64,000 bases of DNA from Flavobacteriaceae bacterium (GCA_016780065.1 JADHML010000005.1:1-64000), one strand, 5' to 3'. Positions 19,322-29,983 are shown, counted from the stretch's first letter. The notes: generated from the letters alone by a model not told the origin. A program made the numbers and translations.

Positions 19322-22255
19322 ATGCAGAATAACGGACTGGTAAAAGTTTTTGCCTTTTTGTTCGGATTGGCCAGTTTGTATCAACTGTCCTTTACATTTA
19401 TTGTCAATCAAACCGAAAAGCAAGCGCAAATTTATGCTGAAGCACAAGTTGACTCTGACTCAAAGAACTATTTTGAGTCGTTAGACGAATATCAACAAAC
19501 TTATTTAGACTCTATTGGCAACAACAGTTTGTATGGCTTTACAACTTACAACAGTGCCAAAGCTCGAGAGCTTAACAAAGGTCTTGACCTTAAAGGAGGG
19601 ATCAATGTCATACTGCAAATTTCGGTCAAAGACATACTCAAAGGTTTGGCAGACAACACACGTAATCCACTGTTTAATCAGTCGATTTTGGAAGCAGATG
19701 AATTACAAAAGTCAACAGACGAGAGTTATGTAGAAAGCTTTTTTAAGGCCTTTGATAATCTCAAAGGAGACGAAGTACTTGCAAGTCCTGATATTTTCGC
19801 CAACCGAACGCTTAGTGATGAGATCAATTTTAACATGACAGATGATGAGGTGAAACCCATCATTAGTAGAAAAATTGATGAATCTATCGTATCTGCTTTT
19901 GAAGTCCTTCGAAAAAGGATTGACAAATTTGGAGTGACCCAACCCAATATTCAACGTCTTGGAAACTCGGGTCGTATTCTTGTTGAGTTGCCTGGTGCAC
20001 GAGATATTGATCGTGTGAAAAATTTATTACAGAGTACTGCCCAACTCGAATTTTGGGAAACAGAGTCAAATGATAAGTACTTTACTTTTTTGGCGCAAGC
20101 CAATGAAACCCTCAAAGGTCTCGTTGAGCTAACGGTTGATGAAGCAAGCGAAAAATCTGAAATTGATGACCTCTTGGCGGACGTGGAAGCCCAACAAGAT
20201 TCTGTGTCTTTAAACCAGAATCCACTATATGATCTGATCGTTGGTTCAGGCTTTCAGGGTGGTCCTGTTTTAGCGCAATTTGCTGCCAAAGACCAGCAAA
20301 AAGTTACCGGATACCTCAATATGCCTGAAGTACGTGCTCTGCTCCCTTCAGAACTACGTTACACCAGATTCTTATGGGGTAAATCTGAGAAAGACTCCGA
20401 ACTTTTAGATTTATATGCCATTCGATCGAACCGAACCAATCAACCTCCTCTGAGCGGAAGTGTCATTGTGGACGCTGCACAAACCTATGATCAAGTGGGT
20501 AGTCCTGCAGTTAGCATGCAGATGAACGGAAAGGGTGCCCGTAGTTGGGAAGATATGACAGGCAAAGCATTCCGTGAAAGAAGCAACATTGCCATCGTTT
20601 TGGATGATGTGGTTTATTCTGCTCCTGGAGTTTCTAAAGGAGCTATCTCGGGAGGACGCTCAGAAATTTCTGGACAGTTCACCCTGAATGAAGCCATCGA
20701 TTTAGCAAACGTACTTCGTGCTGGTAAGTTACCTGCTTCTGCTGAAATTATTCAATCCGAAATTGTCGGACCCTCTTTAGGTGCTGAAGCCATTCGGAGT
20801 GGTGTAAATTCTTTCGCGATTGCGTTGCTGCTAGTTCTTGTTTGGATGATGTTCTATTATGGACGTGCCGGACTGTACGCTGATATCGCATTGACTTTAA
20901 ATATTGTGTTGATTTTCGGAATCCTAGCAGGGCTAGGTGCCGTACTCACACTTCCTGGAATTGCAGGTATCGTCTTAACAATTGGTATGTCTGTAGATGC
21001 CAATGTGCTCATCTTTGAACGCGTTCGGGAAGAGCTCGTTCGTGAAAAAGGGCAAAAACAAGCTGTTGCCGATGGTTTTCAAAATGCACTTTCATCAATC
21101 CTAGATGCCAATATCACTACTGGACTGACAGCTTTGATTCTATTTGTATTTGGTACAGGACCTATTAAAGGGTTTGCCACCACCTTACTTATTGGTATTG
21201 CAACTTCTTTATTTACGGCCATTTTTATTACAAGAATTTTAGTGGATGGTCACCTCCAAAGAAAGAACAGTTTGCAATTTGCTACAGGACTTACTAAAAA
21301 CCTATTTAGAAACTTGAGCATTGTCTTTCTAGGAAAGCGAACAATTGCATACATCGTTTCAGGGACTCTTATAACAGTTGCTGTTTTTTCTTTATTTACC
21401 AATGGGTTGAATGAAGGGGTAGATTTTGTGGGTGGTCGATCTTATACGGTCCGTTTTGATCAGGCTGTGAATTCTTCTGAAGTACAGTCCGATTTGTCTG
21501 CGGTTTTAGGTAGTGTTGAGGCCAAAACATATGGTAAAGAAAATCAGTTGAAAATAACGACCAACTACAAGGTAGATGTAGAAGGCGTCGCTGTGGATAA
21601 TGAAATCCAAGGATTGATTTTTACTACTTTGCAACCCTATTTGCCTGCAGGACTCTCCTTGGACAATTTTGTCAGTGGAAGTGAGGACAAGCAAGTGGGT
21701 ATTATGTCATCCATCAAAGTAGGTCCTACGATTGCTGATGATATTAAAAAGAATTCTTTCTTAGCTGTTTTTGGATCGCTCATCGTTGTGTTTTTATACA
21801 TTCTTTTACGCTTCCGTAAGTGGCAGTACTCTCTTGGTGCTGTAGCCGCTGTATTCCATGACGTTTTGGTTGTTCTAGGGATCTTCTCATTGACCTATAC
21901 TTTTATGCCCTTCAGCATGGAGATTAACCAAGCCTTTATTGCAGCAATCTTGACTGTTATCGGTTACTCACTCAATGATACTGTAGTTGTGTTTGACCGC
22001 ATACGAGAATTTGCTCGTGCTCACAGTAGTTGGCCTTTTGGACGTACCGTAAATAGTGCCTTGAACAGCACACTTAGTCGTACACTTAACACCTCATTGA
22101 CTACTTTGGTTGTGTTGTTATCTATTTTCTTGTTTGGTGGGGAAGCAATTCGTGGGTTTATGTTTGCTCTGATTGTAGGAGTACTGGTAGGAACTTACTC
22201 CTCCATGTTTATAGCCACTCCAATCATGTATGATACTTTGAACAAGAAAAAGTAG
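19322..22255 (+). CDS. secDF: Fused protein translocase subunit SecDF
   Basis: Inner-membrane accessory of the Sec translocon that uses the proton gradient to pull exported proteins through. 977 residues hold SecD and SecF in one chain, as usual in Bacteroidota. The SecD half has NKGLDLKGGINVILQIS, a large periplasmic P1 domain and the TM block with LTIGMSVDANVLIFERVREE. The SecF half has EGVDFVGGRSYTVRF and GYSLNDTVVVFDRIREFA. About twelve membrane helices in two six-helix sets. The downstream lgt is convergent, with only 7 bases between stops. Confidence 0.97.
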   Translation: MQNNGLVKVFAFLFGLASLYQLSFTFIVNQTEKQAQIYAEAQVDSDSKNYFESLDEYQQTYLDSIGNNSLYGFTTYNSAKARELNKGLDLKGGINVILQISVKDILKGLADNTRNPLFNQSILEADELQKSTDESYVESFFKAFDNLKGDEVLASPDIFANRTLSDEINFNMTDDEVKPIISRKIDESIVSAFEVLRKRIDKFGVTQPNIQRLGNSGRILVELPGARDIDRVKNLLQSTAQLEFWETESNDKYFTFLAQANETLKGLVELTVDEASEKSEIDDLLADVEAQQDSVSLNQNPLYDLIVGSGFQGGPVLAQFAAKDQQKVTGYLNMPEVRALLPSELRYTRFLWGKSEKDSELLDLYAIRSNRTNQPPLSGSVIVDAAQTYDQVGSPAVSMQMNGKGARSWEDMTGKAFRERSNIAIVLDDVVYSAPGVSKGAISGGRSEISGQFTLNEAIDLANVLRAGKLPASAEIIQSEIVGPSLGAEAIRSGVNSFAIALLLVLVWMMFYYGRAGLYADIALTLNIVLIFGILAGLGAVLTLPGIAGIVLTIGMSVDANVLIFERVREELVREKGQKQAVADGFQNALSSILDANITTGLTALILFVFGTGPIKGFATTLLIGIATSLFTAIFITRILVDGHLQRKNSLQFATGLTKNLFRNLSIVFLGKRTIAYIVSGTLITVAVFSLFTNGLNEGVDFVGGRSYTVRFDQAVNSSEVQSDLSAVLGSVEAKTYGKENQLKITTNYKVDVEGVAVDNEIQGLIFTTLQPYLPAGLSLDNFVSGSEDKQVGIMSSIKVGPTIADDIKKNSFLAVFGSLIVVFLYILLRFRKWQYSLGAVAAVFHDVLVVLGIFSLTYTFMPFSMEINQAFIAAILTVIGYSLNDTVVVFDRIREFARAHSSWPFGRTVNSALNSTLSRTLNTSLTTLVVLLSIFLFGGEAIRGFMFALIVGVLVGTYSSMFIATPIMYDTLNKKK

Positions 22256-22262
22256 GCGAAGT

Positions 22263-23114
22263 TTAAGTGTTTTTCTGAGCGCGGTAAGCAAAAATCAGTC
22301 CTGTTAGAATTAGGGGAATGCTCAACCATTGTCCCGTAGAAAGAAGACCTAAGGCAGATTCAAAACCGCCTTGGCTTTCTTTGACAAACTCAACCACAAA
22401 ACGAACGCTGAACATGAGTGCCAAAAAAGCTCCAAACAGAAATCCTGATTGATCTTTTCTTTGCGTGTTCCAATACATGTGTCGGAGAATCAAAAACACA
22501 AAAACATACCCAAGAGATTCATATAATTGAGCAGGATGTCTGGGTAAAATTTCCCCACGATTTTCAAACACGACCCCGAAGTTACTACCTGTATATTTTC
22601 CGACTATTTCTGAATTAAAAAAGTTTCCGATTCTAATAAAAATCGCTCCAAAACTCACGGGAATAACAATGCGGTCTAAAATCCAAATCACAGTTTTGTA
22701 GGGGTATTTTTTTCTGTATAAAATCATGGCCGTGATGATGCCTATGGCAGCACCATGACTGGCTAACCCCCTGTATCCTGTAAATTCCCAACCTTGAATC
22801 AAACCAAACAACATACTTCCATCGGTTACTTCTTTCACAGGTAAAAGAATTTCAACAAGGTGGTCCTGAAAATAATCCCAATTATAAAAAAACACCTCTC
22901 CCAAGCGTGCGCCTATCAATGTGCCTAACACTGTATAGATGAACAATGGTTCCAGAAAATGATCAGACACTCCTTCATTCTTATACATTTTTTTCATGAT
23001 GTAATAGCCTATTGCAAAAGCAATAATGAACATCAGGCTGTAGTAATGAATACCTAAAGAGCCAATTTTAATAAAAACTTCATCAGGCGCCCAATTGAAT
23101 TTTAATAAGACCAT
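22263..23114 (-). CDS. lgt: Phosphatidylglycerol-prolipoprotein diacylglyceryl transferase
   Basis: First enzyme of lipoprotein maturation: moves diacylglycerol onto the lipobox Cys at the inner membrane. 283 residues, seven or so membrane helices. Signature IRIGNFFNSEIVG and later RHPAQLYESLGYV, plus LASHGAAIGII, are all family hallmarks. It is the last gene of the - strand run folE-cysS-yidD-lgt. Lipoproteins that would need it occur in this window (for example at 27144 and 52094). Confidence 0.96.
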   Translation of the reverse strand: MVLLKFNWAPDEVFIKIGSLGIHYYSLMFIIAFAIGYYIMKKMYKNEGVSDHFLEPLFIYTVLGTLIGARLGEVFFYNWDYFQDHLVEILLPVKEVTDGSMLFGLIQGWEFTGYRGLASHGAAIGIITAMILYRKKYPYKTVIWILDRIVIPVSFGAIFIRIGNFFNSEIVGKYTGSNFGVVFENRGEILPRHPAQLYESLGYVFVFLILRHMYWNTQRKDQSGFLFGAFLALMFSVRFVVEFVKESQGGFESALGLLSTGQWLSIPLILTGLIFAYRAQKNT

Positions 23115-23157
23115 GTTTTGATTTTTGTAAATATAAGATTTTGATTGTCACTCAAAC

Positions 23158-23379
23158 TTACGGCACCGGATCATGTCCTTTACCGCCCCAAGGATGGCAC
23201 TTGCCAATACGTTTTATTGTTAACCAGAGCCCTTTAAGTGGCCCATGTTTTTGAAATGCTTCTAGGGCATACGAGGAACACGTAGGGGAAAATCGACAGC
23301 TTGCCGGAAAAAAAGGGGATATCAATGTCTGGTATACCTTAATAATCACGACAAAAGGAAAAATAAGAATTTGTTTCAC
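23158..23379 (-). CDS. yidD: Membrane protein insertion efficiency factor YidD
   Basis: 73 residues with the full YidD signature: [20 protein letters not shown] followed by [17 protein letters not shown] and [13 protein letters not shown]. Small membrane-associated protein that aids YidC-dependent insertion. Its start directly abuts the stop of cysS (23379/23380), so the two are likely co-transcribed. Confidence 0.95.
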   Translation of the reverse strand: MKQILIFPFVVIIKVYQTLISPFFPASCRFSPTCSSYALEAFQKHGPLKGLWLTIKRIGKCHPWGGKGHDPVP

Positions 23380-24861
23380 TTAACTGAGGTTGTAAGTGGT
23401 TCCATCTTTGCCGTCTTTAAGTTCAATCCCAGCTTCTTTTAGTTGATCTCTTATTAGATCAGAAGTGCTAAAATCTTTGCGTTTACGAGCTTCCTCCCTT
23501 AATTGAATAAGTAATTTCATCGCCCCTGAAAGATGTTGGTCATCTTGGTTTTGGATTTCTTCGCTGAGCCCCAACACATCAAACACAAAATGTATAAATA
23601 CGGTGTGTAGGCGTTCCCGATCTTTTAATGTGATGGATTGAGTTCCGTCAGAAACTGCTTGTACAAATTTGACTCCCTCAAATAGTGTTGCGATCAAGAT
23701 AGGCGTGTTGAAGTCATCGTTCATGGCGTCGTAACAGCGCTGCTCCCAATTTGCAATGTCGATTCCTGTTGTTTCAGTGGTTGTTGGCAGTTTATGTGTG
23801 TCTGAAATTGCTTGCATGAGTTTTCGAAAACCTTTTTCGGAAGCAGAAAGCGCAACACTGCTTAGATCTAAAACAGATCTATAGTGGGCTTGAAGCATAA
23901 AAAAACGAACCACTGAGGGAGAAAATGCTTTATCAATGTTCGGGTTGGATCCAGAAAACATTTCATGGGGAAGGATGTTGTTGCCCGTTGACTTGGCCAT
24001 TTTTTTACCATTTAGAGTCAACATGTTTGCGTGCAACCAATAATTTACAGGTTTTTTGGTTCCGAAAGCCTCTGCTTGAGCTATTTCACATTCGTGGTGT
24101 GGGAACTTCAAATCCATCCCACCTCCGTGTATGTCAAACTGTTCTCCAAGATACTTTGTACTCATGGCTGTACATTCTAAATGCCAACCAGGGAAACCTT
24201 CTCCCCATGGGGAGGGCCAACGCATGATATGGGTTGCTTCAGCTTTTTTCCAAAGGGCAAAATCTTGAGGGTTTCTTTTGTCACCCTGACCGCTGGTTTC
24301 ACGAGTGTTGTGAATCATGTCTTCGAGCTTGCGGCCACTCAACTTTCCATAATCGGAAGAGTCGTTAAAGGCTTTTACATCAAAATAAACAGATCCATTT
24401 ACTTGGTAAGCAAATCCGTTCTCGATGATTTGCTTAACAATTTCGATTTGTTCGAGTATGTGTCCTGTAGCAGTCGGCTCAATACTTGGAGGTAAGTTGT
24501 TGAATGCCGCCATAGTATTGTGGAAATCCACTGTGTATTTTTGAACCACCTCCATAGGTTCAATTTGCTCAAGACGAGCTTTTTTAGCGATTTTGTCTTC
24601 ACCTTGATCCGCATCGTCTTCCAGATGGCCTGCATCTGTTATGTTTCGGACATACCGCACTTTATAACCCAAATGCCTTAGATATCTAAATATCATATCA
24701 AAAGAGATAAAAGTTCGGCAGTTGCCCAGATGTACATTGCTATATACAGTTGGTCCACAGACATACATCCCTACATTGCCTTCACTGATGGGCCTGAAAA
24801 TTTCTTTCTTGCCGCTCAAAGAATTGTAGATAGAAAGGGGTTGTTTGCTGTAAAGCGCCAT
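23380..24861 (-). CDS. cysS: Cysteine--tRNA ligase
   Basis: Charges tRNA-Cys with cysteine. 493 residues. [17 protein letters not shown] contains a zinc Cys and the HIGH-like HLGN. The other zinc ligands are in WHLECTAMS and [13 protein letters not shown], and the KMSKS-like loop reads KKMAKSTGN. The C-terminal anticodon-binding region ([20 protein letters not shown]) is complete. folE ends 3 bases upstream and yidD follows without a gap. Confidence 0.97.
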   Translation of the reverse strand: MALYSKQPLSIYNSLSGKKEIFRPISEGNVGMYVCGPTVYSNVHLGNCRTFISFDMIFRYLRHLGYKVRYVRNITDAGHLEDDADQGEDKIAKKARLEQIEPMEVVQKYTVDFHNTMAAFNNLPPSIEPTATGHILEQIEIVKQIIENGFAYQVNGSVYFDVKAFNDSSDYGKLSGRKLEDMIHNTRETSGQGDKRNPQDFALWKKAEATHIMRWPSPWGEGFPGWHLECTAMSTKYLGEQFDIHGGGMDLKFPHHECEIAQAEAFGTKKPVNYWLHANMLTLNGKKMAKSTGNNILPHEMFSGSNPNIDKAFSPSVVRFFMLQAHYRSVLDLSSVALSASEKGFRKLMQAISDTHKLPTTTETTGIDIANWEQRCYDAMNDDFNTPILIATLFEGVKFVQAVSDGTQSITLKDRERLHTVFIHFVFDVLGLSEEIQNQDDQHLSGAMKLLIQLREEARKRKDFSTSDLIRDQLKEAGIELKDGKDGTTYNLS

Positions 24862-24864
24862 GTT

Positions 24865-25551
24865 TTATTTAAAGGTAGTCTCTAAACGAAGGTACTCCAA
24901 AAATTCCTTTTTTACTTCTGGCTTGTTGAATTGGCCTCCAAATTCTGCAGTAATGGTGCTAGAATCGATATCACGTATTCCACGAGAATTCACACAAAGG
25001 TGTTTGGCATCTATCACACAGGCCACATCTTTTGTATTGAGTGCTTCCTGCATCATTTGAACCACCTGGCGTGTAAGACGTTCTTGTACTTGAGGACGTT
25101 TTGCAAAATAATCTACTATGCGATTCATTTTTGATAAACCGATCACAGTGCCATTGGAAATATAAGCTACATGAGCCTTACCTACTATGGGAAGCAAGTG
25201 ATGTTCGCAAGTAGAGTAGAGGGTGATGTTTTTTTCTACGAGCATCTGACCATATTTGTACTTGTTGTCAAAAGTGGAAGCTTTGGGTGCTCGATCAGGA
25301 TGAAGTCCTCCAAAAATTTCTGTTACAAACATTTTAGCCACTCGTCTAGGAGTGCCTCTAAGGCTGTCATCGGTCATGTCCATACCGAGTGTTTCTAAGA
25401 TGTTCGCCATGTCTTTTTCGATACGTTTGATTTTTTCTGCGTCAGAAAGTTCAAATGCATCATCACGTAAGGGAGTGTCTATGGCGCCTCCAACATGATC
25501 GTCTCCATTTAAATCTGTCAAGGTATCCTCTAAAATTCTATCGATTTTCAT
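24865..25551 (-). CDS. folE: GTP cyclohydrolase I
   Basis: Converts GTP to dihydroneopterin triphosphate, the first step of tetrahydrofolate (and biopterin) synthesis. 228 residues from the ATG at 25549-25551 (MKIDRILEDTL); a six-residue longer start is less likely. STCEHHLLPIVGKAHVAYIS supplies two zinc ligands and HLCVNSRGI the third; SKMNRIVDYFAKRPQVQERL is diagnostic. The N-terminal ~50 residues are acidic and variable, as in other Bacteroidota. First gene of folE-cysS-yidD-lgt. Confidence 0.97.
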   Translation of the reverse strand: MKIDRILEDTLTDLNGDDHVGGAIDTPLRDDAFELSDAEKIKRIEKDMANILETLGMDMTDDSLRGTPRRVAKMFVTEIFGGLHPDRAPKASTFDNKYKYGQMLVEKNITLYSTCEHHLLPIVGKAHVAYISNGTVIGLSKMNRIVDYFAKRPQVQERLTRQVVQMMQEALNTKDVACVIDAKHLCVNSRGIRDIDSSTITAEFGGQFNKPEVKKEFLEYLRLETTFK

Positions 25552-25611
25552 TGCAATAATTTCTAACACAAATATACTTAATTCAAAATTTAAGTATCAA
25601 CTTCGATTTTT

Positions 25612-27123
25612 TTAAAATTTAAAGTTCATGCCAAGGGTAATTCTTGATACAGAACTGTTGATTTGAGCCGTATCGGTCAGACCTACATCGTAGAGTCGGT
25701 GTTTGCTGTTTCTTTCGCTGTTGACATAAGCAATATCGAATGTGTTATTACCAAAATTAAAGCCCAACCCAAGGGAAAAACCAGTAAGGTCTCCAAAAGA
25801 TTCTGTGTTGGTGTAAGGAGACTCGTCCATGTGATACCCGCCCCGAAGGCTGATGCCACCCAAGCGCCATTCTGTTCCAAATCGATAACTGTTTCCAACA
25901 TCCCATTGACTTTCTATCTGATTGTTGATCTCTCTAAAAAGATCATTGTCGCTAGGCCCAATATTCGAATCCTGATAGTTCTTACGCATATAGTCAAAGG
26001 AAACCAACCCTTGCCTGCCAAACACATAGGCTATGCTGCTTCTAAACTGAGCTGGACTTTTGATGGTGTACTCTTCATACACATTGACCACATTGGGGTT
26101 GATAAATCGGTCAAATCGTGTGTTTTCTTCATCTGTATTGATGGTTTCGATGTATTGTGTAAGCTCCTCATCCAAAGAATACCATGTTGGTGTTGTATAA
26201 TTCAATCCGATTCGCAAAGATTTAGAGGGTTTTAAAATGGCTCCAAATTGTAGAGAAACTCCACCTCCGAAAGTACTTAAATAATTTTCAAAGTAAACCT
26301 CTTTCAGATAGGACTCATTTAAGTAACCATTTTCTACCGTTTTAGTCTGTTGTGTCAACTCAATGGTGTGGATGTTAATATTTGTACCAAGAATCAACCA
26401 ATCTTTGTACTGAGCCGAAAAATTCAAGGCAATCGCCCAGTGGTTTCCTCTGCTTTGGTATTGGTGGTTGTGGTTTACACTATCGTACAAAGCACTAGAA
26501 ACATATGAATTTGTATCAGATTCGTAGTCAAATATATAAGATTGGAAACCCAAAAATGCTTGTTGGTAACCAAAACCCTGATTGCTGCCTAAGTAGGCAT
26601 AACGCCCAGATATGGTTTTTCCATCAAACACCCTTAACTCCTCAAAATCAGTGCCAGCGGCATAGTTCAAAAAATATTCATCTAAGCCATGTTGGTTGTT
26701 AAGCCCCTGTATGTTTATAGAATTGTCAAATGAGTTTTTCATCTCTGCGTTCACTCCAAAAGCCAATTTTTTCCAAGCACCATTTCCAGCATTTTCCAAT
26801 ACAATCACAGCTCCGAGTTGATTTAGCTCTAACTGAAGATCGTCATCTGTCGTTTTGGTTCCAAAATAATTGGCTCTGTTATTTGTATTGATAAAACCAA
26901 TACTTCCTCCAAATTCAATGTGTTGAAATACGCTAGAGGCGGCAGGATTGACCATTATGGATGACAAGTCTCCACCCAAAGCTCCAAAGGCACCAGAAAG
27001 CGCCTGAAAACGCGCAGACCCACCAAGTTCATCTTGAGTAAAAAAACGAACATGTTCAAGGTTTTGTGCTTGACTATAAAAGATACCCAAACCTGCAAAC
27101 AGGATAACAAACAATTGTTTCAT
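25612..27123 (-). CDS. OmpP1/FadL-like outer membrane transport protein
   Basis: 503 residues. Signal peptide MKQLFVILFAGLGIFYSQAQ, then the family start QDELGGSARFQALSGAFGAL and GGDLSSIMVNPAASSVF, typical of the FadL/TodX/PorV-like beta-barrels (hydrophobic-compound import or T9SS accessory). The rest alternates aromatic/polar beta strands, ending SRITLGMNFKF with a C-terminal aromatic residue. In the flavobacteria I know, this gene stands near proS. Whether it transports fatty acids cannot be decided from sequence. It follows the lipoprotein gene by 20 bases on the same strand. Confidence 0.82.
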   Translation of the reverse strand: MKQLFVILFAGLGIFYSQAQNLEHVRFFTQDELGGSARFQALSGAFGALGGDLSSIMVNPAASSVFQHIEFGGSIGFINTNNRANYFGTKTTDDDLQLELNQLGAVIVLENAGNGAWKKLAFGVNAEMKNSFDNSINIQGLNNQHGLDEYFLNYAAGTDFEELRVFDGKTISGRYAYLGSNQGFGYQQAFLGFQSYIFDYESDTNSYVSSALYDSVNHNHQYQSRGNHWAIALNFSAQYKDWLILGTNINIHTIELTQQTKTVENGYLNESYLKEVYFENYLSTFGGGVSLQFGAILKPSKSLRIGLNYTTPTWYSLDEELTQYIETINTDEENTRFDRFINPNVVNVYEEYTIKSPAQFRSSIAYVFGRQGLVSFDYMRKNYQDSNIGPSDNDLFREINNQIESQWDVGNSYRFGTEWRLGGISLRGGYHMDESPYTNTESFGDLTGFSLGLGFNFGNNTFDIAYVNSERNSKHRLYDVGLTDTAQINSSVSRITLGMNFKF

Positions 27124-27143
27124 AATCTTCTTTTCTTATTTTT

Positions 27144-28268
27144 TTACCTTCTTCCACTGCTTGAGGATCGTGAAGACCCTGAAGACGACCGTCCGCTAGA
27201 TGATGAACTTGACCTAGAACGTCCAGAACTGTAAGAAGGAGAGCTAGATCGAGAGTTCGAGCTTTTGTACGTAGGGCTGTAGTTAGATTGTGATCTTTGT
27301 GATGTGTATTTCGAACTTTGACTACTCTGTGATGCCTTGTTACTGGTAGTGTTTACTCTGTAAGATCGCACTTGATAATTGCTACCGCTGTTGTTTGACC
27401 GACCAGCACTCACTGTTTTTCTTCCATCTTCACGTTTTGATATACGACGGTTTGAATAATCACGATTCATAAAGTTTGATGTCGATCTTCCTTCTGTATT
27501 TGTTGAAGCTGACCTGTTCTCCCTTCCTGAAACATCCCTATTTGTAGATTCGTAACGCCTAGACGAAGAACTCGAATCAGTAGAGGAACCATATGAGTAT
27601 TCGGATACACTTCGTGGGGTAATAGAATTCCTAGGTGAAGCAGTACTTGCACTCCCGCGTCGCCCTTTAGATTTGCTGTAAACAACACCTGAAGGTTGGT
27701 AGCCGTAATTACGGTTGTAATTGTTGTAATAAGTAGGGTAGTGGTAAGGGTGGTGTCCGTAATAATAGGGGGTATAATGGTGATACCAACTGTAATAATA
27801 GCTAGGATGATGGTAATAAGACCATGATCGCCAAGGTCTGTAGCGGTGTCTCCACCATGGACGATAATGCACATCCCAGTAGTGATAGTTGTAGTAGGGA
27901 GAATAACTAAAATGATATGGGGAATACCCGTTTATGGTAATATTTATTTGATCTGTTTGATCGCCCCAATTCCCATAAGTTTGTTGTTGAGTGTTGTCAG
28001 GCTCATCAACTTGTGTGTTGCTATAACCTGCAGGGTCTGTAAATAAAACGGAATCTTGATCAGCCTTATCCATTTTTTGATCGAAATACTTTTTGTAATA
28101 ATTTCCGTTGGTGGTTTTATTAGGTTTTTGATGAGTCATTGCCTCATCACCATAAATGCCATCATTGTAATATGAAACAGTCTCAAAGGAACCACATCCA
28201 ATAAGTAACATCGATAAGGACATTATAGATAAGATGGTCATTTGTCGAATGGTGGGTTGTGGTTTCAT
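27144..28268 (-). CDS. Lipoprotein with Tyr/His/Trp-rich and Ser/Arg-rich low-complexity regions
   Basis: 374 residues. Lipoprotein signal: MKPQPTIRQMTILSIMSLSM then LLIGC, so Cys about residue 25 would be acylated. After an acidic linker (about 30-95) comes a segment of about 100 residues made largely of Tyr, His, Trp, Pro and Arg (for example YYNYHYWDVHYRPWWRHRY). The rest (about 200-374) is Ser/Arg/Asn/Gly-rich. Such genes next to proS in flavobacteria have been called hypothetical or vitellogenin-like, which is a composition match only. I assign no function. An in-frame start seven codons upstream is possible. Membrane-anchored surface or periplasmic location is inferred. Confidence 0.8.
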   Translation of the reverse strand: MKPQPTIRQMTILSIMSLSMLLIGCGSFETVSYYNDGIYGDEAMTHQKPNKTTNGNYYKKYFDQKMDKADQDSVLFTDPAGYSNTQVDEPDNTQQQTYGNWGDQTDQINITINGYSPYHFSYSPYYNYHYWDVHYRPWWRHRYRPWRSWSYYHHPSYYYSWYHHYTPYYYGHHPYHYPTYYNNYNRNYGYQPSGVVYSKSKGRRGSASTASPRNSITPRSVSEYSYGSSTDSSSSSRRYESTNRDVSGRENRSASTNTEGRSTSNFMNRDYSNRRISKREDGRKTVSAGRSNNSGSNYQVRSYRVNTTSNKASQSSQSSKYTSQRSQSNYSPTYKSSNSRSSSPSYSSGRSRSSSSSSGRSSSGSSRSSSSGRR

Positions 28269-28355
28269 TTCATAAAAATTAGTGTTCAACTCTGTAAATT
28301 TAGTTAGATTTGCCTAACACATGGTTCATAACCAAAATTTATGCCAAAATAGTTT

Positions 28356-29834
28356 ATGGGTAACAATTTAACAAAAAGAAGCCAAGATTACTCGAAGTGG
28401 TACAACGAATTGGTCGTTAAAGCTGACTTAGCAGAAAATGCAGCGGTTCGAGGCTGTATGGTCATCAAGCCTTATGGCTATGCTATTTGGGAACGTATGC
28501 AGGCGGAGCTGGATCGCATGTTTAAAGAAACAGGTCACTCCAACGCCTATTTCCCATTATTTGTTCCAAAAAGTTTGTTTGAAGCAGAAGAGAAAAATGC
28601 TGAAGGCTTTGCCAAAGAATGCGCAATTGTAACTCATTATCGGCTAGAAAATGACCCTGATCATGCAGGAAAGCTGCGTGTTGATCCCAAAGCCAAGCTA
28701 GAAGAAGAGCTGATCGTTCGTCCAACGAGCGAGGCAATCATTTGGAATACATACAAAAACTGGATTCAGTCCTACAGAGACCTACCCATTTTACTCAATC
28801 AATGGGCAAATGTTGTTCGTTGGGAAATGCGAACACGTCTTTTCTTGCGGACCGCTGAGTTTTTATGGCAAGAGGGACATACGGCTCATGCTACCAAACA
28901 AGAAGCTTTAGACGAAGCTGTCTTAATGAATGATGTTTATGCACGTTTTGTTGAAGGCTTTATGGGAATCCCAGTGATTCAAGGTACTAAATCAGAAAGT
29001 GAGCGCTTTGCAGGTGCTGTTGAGACCTATTGTATAGAAGCCTTGATGCAAGATGGTAAGGCACTTCAGGCTGGAACTTCACATTTTTTAGGTCAAAATT
29101 TTGCAAAGGCTTTTGATGTAAAATTTGCAAACAAAGAAGGTGGTTTAGAGCATGTTTGGGCCACCTCATGGGGTGTGTCTACACGTTTGATGGGCGCTCT
29201 GATTATGACGCACAGTGATGATCAAGGATTGGTATTGCCTCCCAACCTAGCTCCACATCAAGTAGTTGTGGTGCCTATTTATCGAGGGGAGGAGGAACGC
29301 AGCCGTGTGATTGATGCAGCCTCTGAGCTTGCTAAGTCACTAAAAGAGGCAGGTATTAGGGTACATCTAGACAGTCGGGATACTCACAAACCAGGTTTCA
29401 AGTTCAATGAATATGAGCTCAAAGGAGTCCCACTTCGTATTGGGATAGGGCCCAAAGACATTGAGAAGGGCACAGTTGAATTAGCGCGTAGGGACAACCT
29501 AAGCAAATCTTTTGTTGCTCAAGAAGGTTTGGCAACTCATGTCGCAGGTCTATTAGACGAAATACAACAAAACCTATTTGATCGTGCGCTTACGTTTAGA
29601 AATGACCACATCACGGAAGTAGATAGCTACACAGACTTTAAAAAAGTACTAAAGGAAAAAGGTGGATTTGTGTCTGCACATTGGGATGGGACTACCGAAA
29701 CAGAAAACAAGATTAAACAAGAAACCAAGGCGACAATAAGATGCATCCCTTTAAACAACCCATCAGAGGAGGGTGTTTGCGTTTTCAGTGGCGCACCATC
29801 AAATCAGCGCGTCTTGTTTGCAAAAGCGTATTGA
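28356..29834 (+). CDS. proS: Proline--tRNA ligase
   Basis: Charges tRNA-Pro. 492 residues, the shorter eukaryote/archaeon-like type without the bacterial editing insert. Class II motifs: [30 protein letters not shown] (motif 2 region), [37 protein letters not shown] and [19 protein letters not shown], followed by the anticodon-binding domain. Divergent from the lipoprotein gene; 87 bases between them. The C-terminal end is shortened to VLFAKAY. Confidence 0.96.
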   Translation: MGNNLTKRSQDYSKWYNELVVKADLAENAAVRGCMVIKPYGYAIWERMQAELDRMFKETGHSNAYFPLFVPKSLFEAEEKNAEGFAKECAIVTHYRLENDPDHAGKLRVDPKAKLEEELIVRPTSEAIIWNTYKNWIQSYRDLPILLNQWANVVRWEMRTRLFLRTAEFLWQEGHTAHATKQEALDEAVLMNDVYARFVEGFMGIPVIQGTKSESERFAGAVETYCIEALMQDGKALQAGTSHFLGQNFAKAFDVKFANKEGGLEHVWATSWGVSTRLMGALIMTHSDDQGLVLPPNLAPHQVVVVPIYRGEEERSRVIDAASELAKSLKEAGIRVHLDSRDTHKPGFKFNEYELKGVPLRIGIGPKDIEKGTVELARRDNLSKSFVAQEGLATHVAGLLDEIQQNLFDRALTFRNDHITEVDSYTDFKKVLKEKGGFVSAHWDGTTETENKIKQETKATIRCIPLNNPSEEGVCVFSGAPSNQRVLFAKAY

Positions 29835-29853
29835 TTTTTTTATTTTTTTACTG

Positions 29854-29884
29854 TTGCAAGTTTCTAATCTATCATTTACATTTG
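29854..29884 (+). promoter_or_regulatory. Bacteroidota-type promoter for tRNA-Glu and rpsT
   Basis: TTG at 29854-29856, a 20-base spacer, and TACATTTG at 29877-29884 match the primary-sigma consensus of this phylum. The -7 box ends 14 bases before the tRNA 5' end. Confidence 0.8.
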
Positions 29885-29898
29885 CAACCGCAATAATA

Positions 29899-29970
29899 GG
29901 CCCGTTCGTCTATCGGCTAGGACGCCAGGTTTTCATCCTGGTAAGAGGGGTTCGATTCCCCTACGGGCTA
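29899..29970 (+). tRNA. tRNA-Glu (anticodon UUC)
   Basis: Cloverleaf with acceptor GGCCCGT/ACGGGCT (G-U first pair), anticodon stem CCAGG/CCTGG around loop TTTTCAT (anticodon TTC), and T-arm GGGGTTCGATTCCCC. Discriminator A at 29970; CCA is not encoded. Followed after 13 bases by rpsT. Confidence 0.97.
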
Positions 29971-29983
29971 CAAAATATAAATT

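Noticed and set aside
25663-26235. A 190-codon + strand open frame inside the OmpP1/FadL-like gene
   Set aside because: It is antisense to a clear beta-barrel gene and shows no domain.
27467-27874. A 135-codon - strand open frame rich in Thr/Ile within the aromatic lipoprotein gene
   Set aside because: It is another frame of the same low-complexity DNA (repetitive codons), so the composition is a by-product.
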